Source: Flavobacterium eburneipallidum
GTDB lineage: Bacteria > Bacteroidota > Bacteroidia > Flavobacteriales > Flavobacteriaceae
Assembly (NCBI RefSeq): GCF_027111355.2
Contig: NZ_CP114291.2
Span: 992,001 to 1,056,000, forward strand
Direction of reading: 5' to 3'
DNA length: 64,000 nt
In this document: positions 6,624 through 14,757 of the stretch, piece after piece
Layout of the letters: the number at the start of each line of letters is the position of its first letter
How positions within the stretch are numbered: the stretch's first letter is position 1
Notes under the pieces: generated by a model
Database searches by the model: none
What the model was told of the DNA's origin: nothing
Seen by the model: only the letters and a program-made list of their open reading frames with translations
Program-made: the position numbers and the translations under genes

Positions 6624-9044
6624 TTAAAATCTGTAAGACAAAGCCATTGATACTGATCTTCCTGGCATTGGTCTTGCTCTTACGTAGTTTACGGTATTGT
6701 CTGTAATATTTCCTTCTTCTGATTCTGTTATAGCCAAAGTGTCTAATAGGTTGTTTCCAGAAAGGTTTAATGATAATCCTTTGGCAACTTCTACCTCTAC
6801 AAATCCGTTTACGATTACAAATCCATTCATTACCAATTGATTTGAATCTTGTGCATACGCTTTCGTTTGCCCAATGAAACTTAATCCAAGCGTGTTTTTC
6901 TTTCCTGAAAAGTTATAGGTTGGCATCAAATTGTACATCAATTTAGGTTGTCTTCTTGGTTCATTTCCATTATTGTCTCCTGATGTAATTTCAGCTTTTG
7001 TATAGGTCATAGCTCCTTTCAAATTGAAATTATCATTTACATTATAAGACGATTCTATTTCTAGACCATAGGATTTGTAATTGTTTTTGATAATGCTGTT
7101 TGAAGTAGCTTCAAAACCACCCTCTTCGTCTGTTTTAGAGTGGAAAGCCGTTGCATAAGCATATCCTTTTGGGAATTTAAGTTTGTAACCCAATTCGGCT
7201 TGAGTCAAAAAGTCCAAAGAGTTGATTTTGTCTCCATCCAAATAATCCAATCCTGAAAATAAGATACGATCTGCTTTTGCAGCAGCACCTTTACTATATC
7301 TAGCAAAAAGAGATTGTTTTGCAGTCAATAAATAATTGGCTCCTAAAGTATAAGAAACATAGTCATAGTCATAGTTAACAGCAGTTTCATTGGCTGTGTT
7401 TACAGCAAAAACATTTTGTTCTGGTGCTGAAATGGTTCCGTTGTTGTTGATGTCAAAAGCTCTTGATGTTCCACCAGCAAATGATCCCGAAACTTTTCCT
7501 AGATCATAACGCAAACCACCTTCAAAAGACAAATTGTCTGTAGCATCAAGTGTTACGTTTACATAAGGCGCAGAAACATTGTATTGGGTGTCATAATTTC
7601 TAGCTAAATTTCCCCAAGCTGGTGTTCCGTAAGCATACAAACCATTGTCGCTTAATAAAGTTCCTGTAGCATTAGTTACATTGATTAAACGAGGATTGTT
7701 GTCTGATACTTCTTGTAGATAAGAGTTCCACAACCATGACATAGAAATGTTTTGAATCGATTTGAAATACCCTGCAGTAACGCCTATTTTATCAAATTTT
7801 TTCGTCACTCTTAAATCATTCATGAAGTTATTCAAATCGTTTAATTTGGTATCGAACATGTGAATTCTGGACACTAATCCATTTGGATTATTAAATGGAG
7901 TTCCTGAATTAGCAAAAGTCAAAGTAGAACCCGCTCCGAATGAAGCTGCAATTGCTGATGCTGAACCAATTTCTGCTGGAAACGGTGCGATAAATCCGCC
8001 ACTATTAGAAGAAAAACGACCATTTTCAGTTATTTTCCAACCGCCTTCTAAATCAAAAGATGCACTGGCTCCAATCGATTTTGAAACAGGATTCATTCCA
8101 TCGGCAACAATTCCTCTTCTTAATTGGCCATCAGTACCAAGACCAACATTGTGGTTTAAATAAATAGATTGCATGGCTCCAGTTGTAGCGTCATAACCAG
8201 CAACGCTTCCCCAATTTGGATTGCTGTTTGTACCAGTAACTTTTACTGGCATTGGCATATAAGCCGCAGCTCTGTCGTTTAAGAATTTGGCAAAAACGGT
8301 TATTTTTCCGTTTTCAAATTCTTTAGTAAGGTTGAATTTTACTTGTCCACCGTTGTTTGATGTAGAACCCGTTTCTCTTACACCTTCACCAGCTCTGTAA
8401 AATCCACCTGCATGAAAATAAAGTCCGTCACCAATTTTTGTTCCGTAATCAACATCGGTTCTGAAGTTGTTGTAATCCAAACCAAAAGTAGTTCGTATCA
8501 TTCCGCCCTCGGTTTTACCAGTTTTGCTGATAAAGTTGATGATTCCACCAGGAGAATTAGAAGATAGCGTAGAAGCTGATCCACCACGAATAGCTTCTAT
8601 CCGAGCAACATTTCCGTCAAATCTTGTAAAAATATCCGCTGTTGCAAATGCGATATCACCGAATAAAAGTACTGGAAGTCCATCTTCTTGAATTTGTAAA
8701 TATTTAGATCCTCCTGATGAAATAGGCACACCACGAACCGAAATGTTTGAATTTCCTTCTCCTCCTGATGATTCGGAACGAATTCCAGGAATCGAACGGA
8801 AAATCTCTGCAGTAGATCGTGGAGCTGATTGATCAATTTGTTTCACATCCATAGTAGTGATGGATACACTTGATTTTATTTTGGCTCTTGGGTTTGCAAC
8901 ACCAGTAATAACAACATCTTCTAATTTTGTCGTTTTAGTACTGTCAATTGCAGAAGTAGTTTCGTTTTGTGAAAAACCCAAATTACATAGTAACAAGGCT
9001 GCTATCAATCCTGAATTTTTCATGGATGAGTTGATTTTTTTCAT
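6624..9044 (-). CDS. TonB-dependent outer-membrane receptor (sugar uptake)
   Basis: The 806-residue protein has a signal peptide ending near NLGFSQ, then a TonB box-like stretch (KLEDVVITG), a plug domain (AEIFRSIPGIRSE, NISVRG, VARIEAIRGG, SPGGIINFISKTG) and a long beta-barrel ending in aromatic SYRF. It lacks a carboxypeptidase-like N-terminal domain and there is no adjacent SusD, so it is a classic receptor rather than a SusC/D pair. It is the promoter-proximal gene of the sugar operon, divergent from the LacI regulator. An alternative ATG at 9023 would shorten the signal peptide by seven residues. The substrate, probably sucrose, is inferred. Confidence 0.93.
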   Translation of the reverse strand: MKKINSSMKNSGLIAALLLCNLGFSQNETTSAIDSTKTTKLEDVVITGVANPRAKIKSSVSITTMDVKQIDQSAPRSTAEIFRSIPGIRSESSGGEGNSNISVRGVPISSGGSKYLQIQEDGLPVLLFGDIAFATADIFTRFDGNVARIEAIRGGSASTLSSNSPGGIINFISKTGKTEGGMIRTTFGLDYNNFRTDVDYGTKIGDGLYFHAGGFYRAGEGVRETGSTSNNGGQVKFNLTKEFENGKITVFAKFLNDRAAAYMPMPVKVTGTNSNPNWGSVAGYDATTGAMQSIYLNHNVGLGTDGQLRRGIVADGMNPVSKSIGASASFDLEGGWKITENGRFSSNSGGFIAPFPAEIGSASAIAASFGAGSTLTFANSGTPFNNPNGLVSRIHMFDTKLNDLNNFMNDLRVTKKFDKIGVTAGYFKSIQNISMSWLWNSYLQEVSDNNPRLINVTNATGTLLSDNGLYAYGTPAWGNLARNYDTQYNVSAPYVNVTLDATDNLSFEGGLRYDLGKVSGSFAGGTSRAFDINNNGTISAPEQNVFAVNTANETAVNYDYDYVSYTLGANYLLTAKQSLFARYSKGAAAKADRILFSGLDYLDGDKINSLDFLTQAELGYKLKFPKGYAYATAFHSKTDEEGGFEATSNSIIKNNYKSYGLEIESSYNVNDNFNLKGAMTYTKAEITSGDNNGNEPRRQPKLMYNLMPTYNFSGKKNTLGLSFIGQTKAYAQDSNQLVMNGFVIVNGFVEVEVAKGLSLNLSGNNLLDTLAITESEEGNITDNTVNYVRARPMPGRSVSMALSYRF

Positions 9045-9088
9045 GGTTTAAAATTGTTTGATTAATAAATAGTTTGGTTTTTTTTTAT

Positions 9089-9096
9089 CAAAACTA
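9089..9096 (-). promoter_or_regulatory. -7 element for the sugar operon
   Basis: TAGTTTTG on the minus strand matches TAnnTTTG exactly, about 45 bp before the receptor ATG. The LacI operators lie upstream of it, roughly -50 to -85 relative to the expected start. I see no good -33 element, which would fit an activated promoter. Confidence 0.5.
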
Positions 9097-9130
9097 CTTT
9101 TAATAGTGTTAAATTTAAGCATATTTTAGC

Positions 9131-9165
9131 CGAAAACGTTTTCGAAAGTACCGAAAACGTTTTCG
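9131..9165. promoter_or_regulatory. Two tandem LacI-type operators
   Basis: The perfect palindrome CGAAAACGTTTTCG occurs twice, at 9131-9144 and 9152-9165. The two copies are 21 bp apart, i.e. two helical turns on the same face of the DNA. The central CG and even-symmetric form are typical of LacI/GalR-family operators. They lie in the divergent region between the receptor operon and the lacI-type gene, so both could be controlled. Confidence 0.9.
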
Positions 9166-9200
9166 ATTTTTAATTCGTATTTTTTTCTCATATTTGTTAG

Positions 9201-10229
9201 ATGAAAGAGACCACTTTAAAAGAAATTGCAGAAACTTTAGGGATATCCATTACTACGGTTTCTAAAGCATTAAAAAACTATTCAGACGTTAGTGAAAAAA
9301 CGAGAAAAGCAGTTCTTACTCTTGCTGAAGAGCTTAATTATACGCCCAATAGTTTTGCAGTAAATTTGCGAACCAAGGAATCTAAAACCATTGGGCTGAT
9401 TATTCCTGAAGTGGTTCATCATTTTTTCTCTAATGTTATTAATGGAATTATTGCTGAAGCTGAAAAAAATGGATACCTCGTAATTATTCTGCAATCGAAT
9501 GAGTCTTTGGAATTAGAAAAAAAACAAGTGGCTCTTTTGATTAATAAAAGAGTGGACGGAATTATTATGTCACTTTCCAACGAATCGAACAATGATTTTC
9601 ATATCAAAGAAATTCTTCGAAAAGAAATTCCTTTTGTTCAGTTTGACAAAATTTCGAAATTAATTCCAAGTTCCAAAGTGATTATCAATGATCAAAAAGC
9701 GGCGATGGAGGCGGTTCAGCATTTAATTGACAAAGGTTGCAGAAAAATTGCACACATTCGTGGACCTGAAAATCCTCAAAATGCGATAGATCGTTTTATT
9801 GGATATAAAAAAGCATTGGAAAAAAACGGAATTCCGTATGATTCTAAATTGGTTTATACTTGTAAAAATGTCACTTTTGAAGAAGGATTGGAGTTTGCTA
9901 AACAAATTGTAGAAGAACATCCTGATGTTGATGGTCTTTTTGTTATCACGGATTTGGTTGCCGTTGGTGTTTTGGCTTATTTCAACGAAAAAAAGATACA
10001 AGTGCCCAATCAAATTGCGGTTATTGGTTTTAGTAATTGGTTTATGTCACAAGTTATCACCCCTAAATTAAGTACGGTAGATCAGCCGAGTTATGAAATG
10101 GGAGTTGCATCTTTTGACTTATTATTAGATGAAATGATTTGTCGAAAAGAGGGAAAAGTATTCAATCCTAGAACCATTGAATTGGCAACCAGTATTATCG
10201 AAAGAGATTCTAGTTTGAAAGAAAATTGA
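9201..10229 (+). CDS. LacI-family regulator of the sugar operon
   Basis: The 342-residue protein has a LacI helix-turn-helix and hinge helix (TLKEIAETLGISITTVSKAL, then YTPNSFAVNLR), followed by a periplasmic-binding-protein-like sensor domain (TIGLIIPEVVHHFFSNVINGI, AVIGFSNW). The 'TTVSKAL' recognition helix fits the CGAAAACGTTTTCG operators just upstream. It is divergent from the receptor/transporter/glycosidase/kinase operon and most likely responds to sucrose or a derived sugar. A near-consensus -7 box (CATATTTG, 9189-9196) sits so close to the ATG that the message may be nearly leaderless. Confidence 0.92.
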   Translation: MKETTLKEIAETLGISITTVSKALKNYSDVSEKTRKAVLTLAEELNYTPNSFAVNLRTKESKTIGLIIPEVVHHFFSNVINGIIAEAEKNGYLVIILQSNESLELEKKQVALLINKRVDGIIMSLSNESNNDFHIKEILRKEIPFVQFDKISKLIPSSKVIINDQKAAMEAVQHLIDKGCRKIAHIRGPENPQNAIDRFIGYKKALEKNGIPYDSKLVYTCKNVTFEEGLEFAKQIVEEHPDVDGLFVITDLVAVGVLAYFNEKKIQVPNQIAVIGFSNWFMSQVITPKLSTVDQPSYEMGVASFDLLLDEMICRKEGKVFNPRTIELATSIIERDSSLKEN

Positions 10230-10245
10230 TTTCAAACATAAATTA

Positions 10246-10385
10246 GGGCATTCGCTTTTACAACCGAAGAAATTCTAAATAAAAAACACCGCTGATTCGC
10301 TGATTTTTAAATTAGTGCAATGAAACAGTTCTGATTTATTTTTAAAATCTGCGAATCTGCGGTAATTTTTTAAAAGCGAATGCCC
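10246..10385. repeat. MITE-like hairpin repeat, copy 1
   Basis: A 140-bp element bounded by perfect 14-bp terminal inverted repeats (GGGCATTCGCTTTT ... AAAAGCGAATGCCC). Inside, CCGCTGATTCGCTGATTTT is nearly the inverse of AAAATCTGCGAATCTGCGG, so the whole element can fold into one long hairpin. A second copy is at 28517-28692. It contains no ORF. It lies between the lacI-type gene and tsf. Confidence 0.88.
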
Positions 10386-10391
10386 AAAACA

Positions 10392-10425
10392 AAAATCCCA
10401 TCTCGAATAATCAAGATGGGATTTT
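10392..10425. terminator. Bidirectional terminator between lacI-type gene and tsf
   Basis: AAAATCCCATCT and AGATGGGATTTT form a perfect 12-bp stem with a 10-nt loop, flanked by A- and T-runs on either side. It can end transcripts from both the regulator (plus) and tsf (minus). Confidence 0.85.
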
Positions 10426-10472
10426 TTATTGTTATGAAATCTAAACTTTAAATTCAGAAATCTAAAATGGTA

Positions 10473-11435
10473 TTAACCTAAAGTAACTCTTTTGAAACCA
10501 GTGATTTCAACATTGAATCCTTTAACATAGTCACCTACTTTTTTACTATCGTCTTTGATAAAGTTTTGATCTAGTAAGGCTTTTTCTTGGTCTAAAGTAG
10601 TATTGTCAGAGATGAAACGTAGAATTTTTCCAGGAATAATTTTGTCCCAAATTTGTTCTGGTTTACCTTCAGCTTTCAATTCAGCTTTAGCATCTTCTTC
10701 GGCTTGTTTTAATACTTCTTCAGTTAATTGAGAGAAAGAAATGTATTTAGGAACATTTTTCAATGTTTTTCCTAAACGTTTTGCTTCTTCATTTTCTTTT
10801 TCGATGATAGCAATACGAGCAGCAAGTTCAGACTCAACAAAAGCTGGATCAAAATCTTTGTAAGATAATGTATCAGCTCCCATAGAAGCAACTTGCATAG
10901 AAACATCTTTAGTTAAAACGTCAGCGTTAGGAATTGCAGCAGAAATTGCAGTTAATGCAGCAATTTTGTTTACGTGAACATAAGATCCAACGAAAGCTCC
11001 CTCTAAAATTTCGAAACCACCGATTTCGATTTTTTCTCCAATAACTCCAGTTTGCTCAATTAATTTTTCAGCAACAGTAATTCCGTTGAAATCTGATGCT
11101 AAAAATTCTTCTTTAGAAGAGAAGTTAATCGCTCTTTCTACTAATTCTTTAGCTAAAGTTACGAAAGCTTCGTTTTTACCTACGAAATCTGTTTCACAGT
11201 TTAAAGTAATGATAGCTCCTTTAGTTTTGTCTGCATTAATGAAAGAAACAGCAGCTCCTTCAGATGACTCACGATCAGAACGATTAGCAGCCACTTTTTG
11301 TCCTTTTTCTCTAAGGTTTTGTATTGCTTTATCAAAATCTCCATCAGCTTCAACTAAAGCTTTTTTACAGTCCATCATTCCGGCACCTGTAGTTTGTCTT
11401 AATTTATTTACGTCTGCAGCAGTAATTGTTGCCAT
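10473..11435 (-). CDS. tsf: Translation elongation factor Ts
   Basis: The 320-residue nucleotide exchange factor regenerates EF-Tu-GTP. The N-terminal UBA-like domain carries the hallmark VNKLRQTTGAGMMDCKKAL, and the core includes TLNCETDFVGKNEAF, the EF-Tu contact segment. Two dimerisation-domain repeats follow, ending with NVEITGFKRVTLG. It lies downstream of rpsB, as in most bacteria, but separated by a 137-bp gap that contains an inverted repeat. Confidence 0.97.
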   Translation of the reverse strand: MATITAADVNKLRQTTGAGMMDCKKALVEADGDFDKAIQNLREKGQKVAANRSDRESSEGAAVSFINADKTKGAIITLNCETDFVGKNEAFVTLAKELVERAINFSSKEEFLASDFNGITVAEKLIEQTGVIGEKIEIGGFEILEGAFVGSYVHVNKIAALTAISAAIPNADVLTKDVSMQVASMGADTLSYKDFDPAFVESELAARIAIIEKENEEAKRLGKTLKNVPKYISFSQLTEEVLKQAEEDAKAELKAEGKPEQIWDKIIPGKILRFISDNTTLDQEKALLDQNFIKDDSKKVGDYVKGFNVEITGFKRVTLG

Positions 11436-11465
11436 AATATAATTTGTTTAATGTTATAAAAGTAA

Positions 11466-11562
11466 AAATTCCAATTTTCAAATTCCCAATTCCAATTTTA
11501 ATAAATTACTAACTTGATGTTATTAATCTTTTATGGAATTTGGAATTTGAACTTTGGAATTT
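11466..11562. repeat. Imperfect long inverted repeat between rpsB and tsf
   Basis: An arm at 11466-11496 built from AAATTCC/AATTCC units is nearly inverted at 11533-11562. The pair could form a ~30-bp imperfect stem in the rpsB-tsf transcript. The simple AATTCC units resemble degenerate intergenic repeats rather than a designed regulator, but the structure could affect readthrough or mRNA stability. Confidence 0.65.
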
Positions 11563-11572
11563 ATATATTAAT

Positions 11573-12364
11573 TTATTCTTCAGTTGCAGCAGGAGCACTT
11601 GCTTCAACAGCAGGAGCAGCTTCAACAGCTACTTCTTCAGTTGCTTCAGCAGGAGCATCTACTTCTTTATCAGAAGTTCTGTTAGCTAATCCGTCAATGA
11701 CAGCAGCAGTTACTAAAGTTAAGATTTTCTCAATTGATTTTGAAGCATCATCATTTGCAGGGATAACATAATCTACTTCACGTGGATCAGAATTGGTATC
11801 AACCATTGCGAAAACTGGAATGTTTAATTTTTGAGCTTCTTTAATTGCGATGTGTTCTGCTTTAATATCTACTACGAACAATGCTGCAGGAAGTCTAGAC
11901 ATATCTGCAATTGAACCTAGGTTTTTCTCTAATTTAGCACGAAGACGATCTACTTGCAAACGTTCTTTTTTAGAAAGAGTCATGAATGTTCCGTCTTTCT
12001 TCATTTTATCAATAGTAGCCATTTTTTTAACAGCTTTACGGATAGTTACGAAGTTAGTCAACATTCCACCAGGCCATCTTTCAGTGATGTATGGCATGTT
12101 TGCAGCAGCAGCTTTTTCAGCTACGATGTCTTTAGCTTGTTTTTTGGTAGCTACAAATAATATTTTTCTACCTGATGCAGCGATTTTTTTCAAAGCTTCG
12201 TTAGCTTCTTCAATTTTAGCTGCAGTTTTATATAGATTGATAATGTGAATACCATTACGCTCCATATAAATGTAAGGAGCCATGTTTGGATCCCATTTTC
12301 TAGTCATGTGTCCGAAGTGAACACCTGCTTCTAGTAATTCTTTTACTTCTACTTTGTTTGACAT
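11573..12364 (-). CDS. rpsB: 30S ribosomal protein S2
   Basis: The 263-residue protein has the S2 hallmarks LLEAGVHFGH, KWDPNMAPYIY, ERWPGGMLTNF and an NSDP...DYVIPANDDA block. The last ~30 residues are an Ala/Glu/Pro-rich acidic tail that extends beyond the core and is common in flavobacterial S2. It follows rpsI by about 180 bp and precedes tsf, so rplM-rpsI-rpsB-tsf form one directional cluster. Confidence 0.97.
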   Translation of the reverse strand: MSNKVEVKELLEAGVHFGHMTRKWDPNMAPYIYMERNGIHIINLYKTAAKIEEANEALKKIAASGRKILFVATKKQAKDIVAEKAAAANMPYITERWPGGMLTNFVTIRKAVKKMATIDKMKKDGTFMTLSKKERLQVDRLRAKLEKNLGSIADMSRLPAALFVVDIKAEHIAIKEAQKLNIPVFAMVDTNSDPREVDYVIPANDDASKSIEKILTLVTAAVIDGLANRTSDKEVDAPAEATEEVAVEAAPAVEASAPAATEE

Positions 12365-12517
12365 TTTTTCTTTAGTTTACGTTCTGTTGATTAGCAATGT
12401 TCCTTATTGGCTTTAAGCTTTAAGCTTTATGCTCTAGGCTTCATTTAGATGCTAAACTAATTTCCCACCTCGATGGGACAACAACAACATTGTTTTTAAT
12501 TTCAATAAATAAACGAA

Positions 12518-12540
12518 GTCTTGTACGTATTGCACAAGAC
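12518..12540 (-). terminator. Possible weak terminator after rpsI
   Basis: A 7-bp stem (GTCTTGT / ACAAGAC) lies just past rpsI in the rpsI-rpsB gap, followed on the minus strand by a T-rich stretch. The rest of the gap holds simple AAGCTTTA-type repeats (about 12412-12432) but no gene. Confidence 0.35.
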
Positions 12541-12548
12541 AGGCAATA

Positions 12549-12935
12549 TTAACGTTTAGAGAATTGGAATCTCTTACGAGCTTTCTTCTGACCGAATTTC
12601 TTACGTTCAACCATTCTTGGATCTCTTGTTAATAAACCTTCTGGTTTCAAAATCCCTCTGTTTTCAGCATTTACTTCACACATAACACGTGCTAATGCCA
12701 TTCTTACAGCTTCTGCTTGACCAGTTGAACCACCTCCGTAAACGTTTACTTTTACGTCAAAGTTACTTGCATTTTCTGTCATAGATAATGGTTGTAAAAC
12801 TTTGTACTGTAAAGTTGCAGTTGGAAAGTAAGTTGCGAATTCTTTTTTGTTTACAGTGATTACTCCTGTTCCTTCCGAAACATAAACACGTGCAACAGCG
12901 GTTTTTCTTCTACCGATTTTGTGAATAACTCCCAT
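12549..12935 (-). CDS. rpsI: 30S ribosomal protein S9
   Basis: The 128-residue protein has the S9 motifs GRRKTAVARVY, GGGSTGQAEAVRMALARV and the basic tail KKFGQKKARKRFQFSKR, whose C-terminus reaches the P-site tRNA. Its ATG overlaps the rplM stop by one base (TAATG), so translation is coupled with L13. Confidence 0.97.
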   Translation of the reverse strand: MGVIHKIGRRKTAVARVYVSEGTGVITVNKKEFATYFPTATLQYKVLQPLSMTENASNFDVKVNVYGGGSTGQAEAVRMALARVMCEVNAENRGILKPEGLLTRDPRMVERKKFGQKKARKRFQFSKR

Positions 12936-13390
12936 TACTTAAGATCGTTAAGGTTAACTGTTTTAGGTTTTTGAGCGCCTTGTTTGTGCTCAGATCCTAC
13001 AACAACATTTAAATTTCTGAAAAGTTCAGCTCCTAATTTGTTTTTAGGTAACATTCCTTTTACTGCTTTTTCTACTAATAATGCAGGATTTTTAGATTGC
13101 AATACTTTAGCAGTCAAAGTTCTTTGTCCTCCTGGGTAACCTGTGTGACGCATGTAAATTTTGTCATCCATTTTTTTACCAGTAAGGTTAATTTTTTCTG
13201 AGTTGATAACGATTACGTTATCTCCACAGTCCACGTGTGGTGTATAACTTGGCTTGTACTTACCTCTTAAAATCATAGCGACTTTTGAAGCAAGACGACC
13301 TAAGTTATGACCATCAGCATCTACAACAATCCACTCTTTTGTTACGGTGGCTTTGCTAGCTGATTCTGTCTTGTAGCTTAATGCGTTCAT
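12935..13390 (-). CDS. rplM: 50S ribosomal protein L13
   Basis: The 151-residue protein has the L13 signature WIVVDADGHNLGRLAS, GKYKPSYTPHVDCGD and MRHTGYPGG, and ends in a PKTVNL tail. It is the first gene of the rplM-rpsI pair. A textbook flavobacterial promoter lies upstream, and a short leader with a small CTCCC/GGGAA hairpin separates the expected start site from the ATG. Confidence 0.97.
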   Translation of the reverse strand: MNALSYKTESASKATVTKEWIVVDADGHNLGRLASKVAMILRGKYKPSYTPHVDCGDNVIVINSEKINLTGKKMDDKIYMRHTGYPGGQRTLTAKVLQSKNPALLVEKAVKGMLPKNKLGAELFRNLNVVVGSEHKQGAQKPKTVNLNDLK

Positions 13391-13433
13391 AATATTTTTT
13401 TAATTAAACATTCCATTCCCAATAAAGGGAGTG

Positions 13434-13464
13434 CAAAAGTACAATTAATTTTTTGAAATACAAA
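13434..13464 (-). promoter_or_regulatory. Promoter and short leader of rplM-rpsI
   Basis: On the minus strand TTTG (13461-13464) and TACTTTTG (13434-13441) are separated by 19 bp, matching the Bacteroidota -33/-7 consensus. The ~40-nt leader includes a small hairpin, CTCCC-TTTATT-GGGAA, which is a possible L13 autoregulatory site. The rest of 13391-13714 holds AT-rich sequence and one imperfect palindrome. Confidence 0.85.
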
Positions 13465-13656
13465 TACCTTAAAAGAATATTTTGTCTTCCTTTTTAGACT
13501 GATAATCAAAAGGATATTTGAAGTTGATTCTTTTGTAGTGTATTGATTTGAACTTAATTTTTGTCTTTGTATGTTTGTATTGCCTAATTTTCAAAAAAAA
13601 AATGTAATTTTCCCTCTTTAAAACAAAACAATAGTTTTTTTAAAGTACTTTTTACA

Positions 13657-13672
13657 ACAATGATTTCATTGT
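13657..13672. promoter_or_regulatory. Imperfect palindrome upstream of the orphan LacI gene
   Basis: ACAATGA-TT-TCATTGT lies 42 bp upstream of the regulator ATG. It has the length of a LacI-family operator but lacks the usual central CG, so an autoregulatory role is only a guess. Confidence 0.35.
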
Positions 13673-13714
13673 AATTAGAGATTTTATTGATGATACAAAG
13701 ACCCTAAATTAAAT

Positions 13715-14740
13715 ATGAAAGCTAAAGCAACTCTTAAACAAATAGCAAAAGAACTCAACGTTTCTGTTTCAACAGTTTCAAAAGCACTTAACGATAGTCC
13801 AGAAATTAGTGAACAAACCAAGACTAGAATTAAGGAGTATGCCAAGCTCAAAAACTACAAACCCAATATTATAGGTCTGAATCTAAAAAATAGAAAAACC
13901 AAAACTATTGGTGTTATTATTCCTAATATTCTAAATTCTTTTTTTGCCAAAGTATTTAGTGGCATCGAAAAAGTTGCCGATCAAAAAGGATACAATGTAA
14001 TCATGTGTATTTCTAACGAATCTTTAGAGAAAGAAAAACACACCATGGATATGTTGAGTAATGGTACCATTGATGGTTTTATCTTATCCATTTCGGAAGA
14101 AGCTCAAAAGTTACAAGAATACAACCATTTCAAAGAGGTCATAAACGAAGGAACGCCTATAGTTATGTTTGATCGAATTTCTGACGAAGTAGTTTGTGAC
14201 AAAGTAGTAGTCGATGATTTTGATTCGGCATTGAATGCAACACAGCATCTTATTAATACGGGTTGCAAAAATATTGCTTTGTTCTCTTCTGTAGATAATA
14301 TCAGTGTCGGGAAATTGAGAGCTGACGGTTATTTGCAAGCCTTAAAAAACAATAATATTCCCATAAATGCAAACATAATTATTAGGACCGATTCTGAAGA
14401 TGATTTAAAAGAAAAAATAGACAAGGTTTTTGATACGAATACAATCGACGGAATTTTTGCTTTAGACGAAAATGACTCCGTTGCCGCCTTGCGAATCGGA
14501 CTTAAAAAAGGCTATAAAGTTCCCGAAGAATTATCTATTATTGGTTTTGCCGATGGAATTCTCGCTTCTCGAAGATTGTCTCCAAGTTTGTCCACTTTAA
14601 GTCAATATGGAGTTGAAATTGGCGAAGTAGCTGCTAATGTATTAATCAACAGATTAGAATCAAAAGAAGAAAATCTGCCTTATGAAACTACCGTTATCAA
14701 AACACAATTGAGAGAGCGGGAATCGACTAGGAAGTTGTAG
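13715..14740 (+). CDS. LacI-family transcriptional regulator (orphan)
   Basis: The 341-residue protein carries a LacI HTH (TLKQIAKELNVSVSTVSKAL), hinge region (YKPNIIGLNLKNRKTKTIGVIIP) and a periplasmic-binding-like sensor domain (IDGIFALDENDSVAALR, LSIIGFADG). No sugar genes flank it: rplM is divergent upstream and a small membrane protein converges downstream. It may control distant genes. The nearby CGAAAACGTTTTCG operators belong to the other LacI gene at 9.2 kb, though similar recognition helices leave cross-talk possible. Confidence 0.92.
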   Translation: MKAKATLKQIAKELNVSVSTVSKALNDSPEISEQTKTRIKEYAKLKNYKPNIIGLNLKNRKTKTIGVIIPNILNSFFAKVFSGIEKVADQKGYNVIMCISNESLEKEKHTMDMLSNGTIDGFILSISEEAQKLQEYNHFKEVINEGTPIVMFDRISDEVVCDKVVVDDFDSALNATQHLINTGCKNIALFSSVDNISVGKLRADGYLQALKNNNIPINANIIIRTDSEDDLKEKIDKVFDTNTIDGIFALDENDSVAALRIGLKKGYKVPEELSIIGFADGILASRRLSPSLSTLSQYGVEIGEVAANVLINRLESKEENLPYETTVIKTQLRERESTRKL

Positions 14741-14757
14741 TTTTTTTGATGGAGGTA

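Noticed and set aside
8597..9051. Two open frames overlapping the TonB receptor gene start (minus out of frame and plus)
   Set aside because: Both are shadows of the receptor's signal and plug region.
11086..11442. Open frame opposite tsf (118 codons)
   Set aside because: It is the antisense shadow of EF-Ts; no family features and no start signal.
11850..12248. Open frame opposite rpsB with membrane-like composition
   Set aside because: Shadow of S2; hydrophobic residues come from reverse-complement codon bias.
12412..12432. AAGCTTTA repeats as a regulatory site in the rpsI-rpsB gap
   Set aside because: They look like simple word repeats of the type scattered through this genome's gaps, with no pairing or promoter position.
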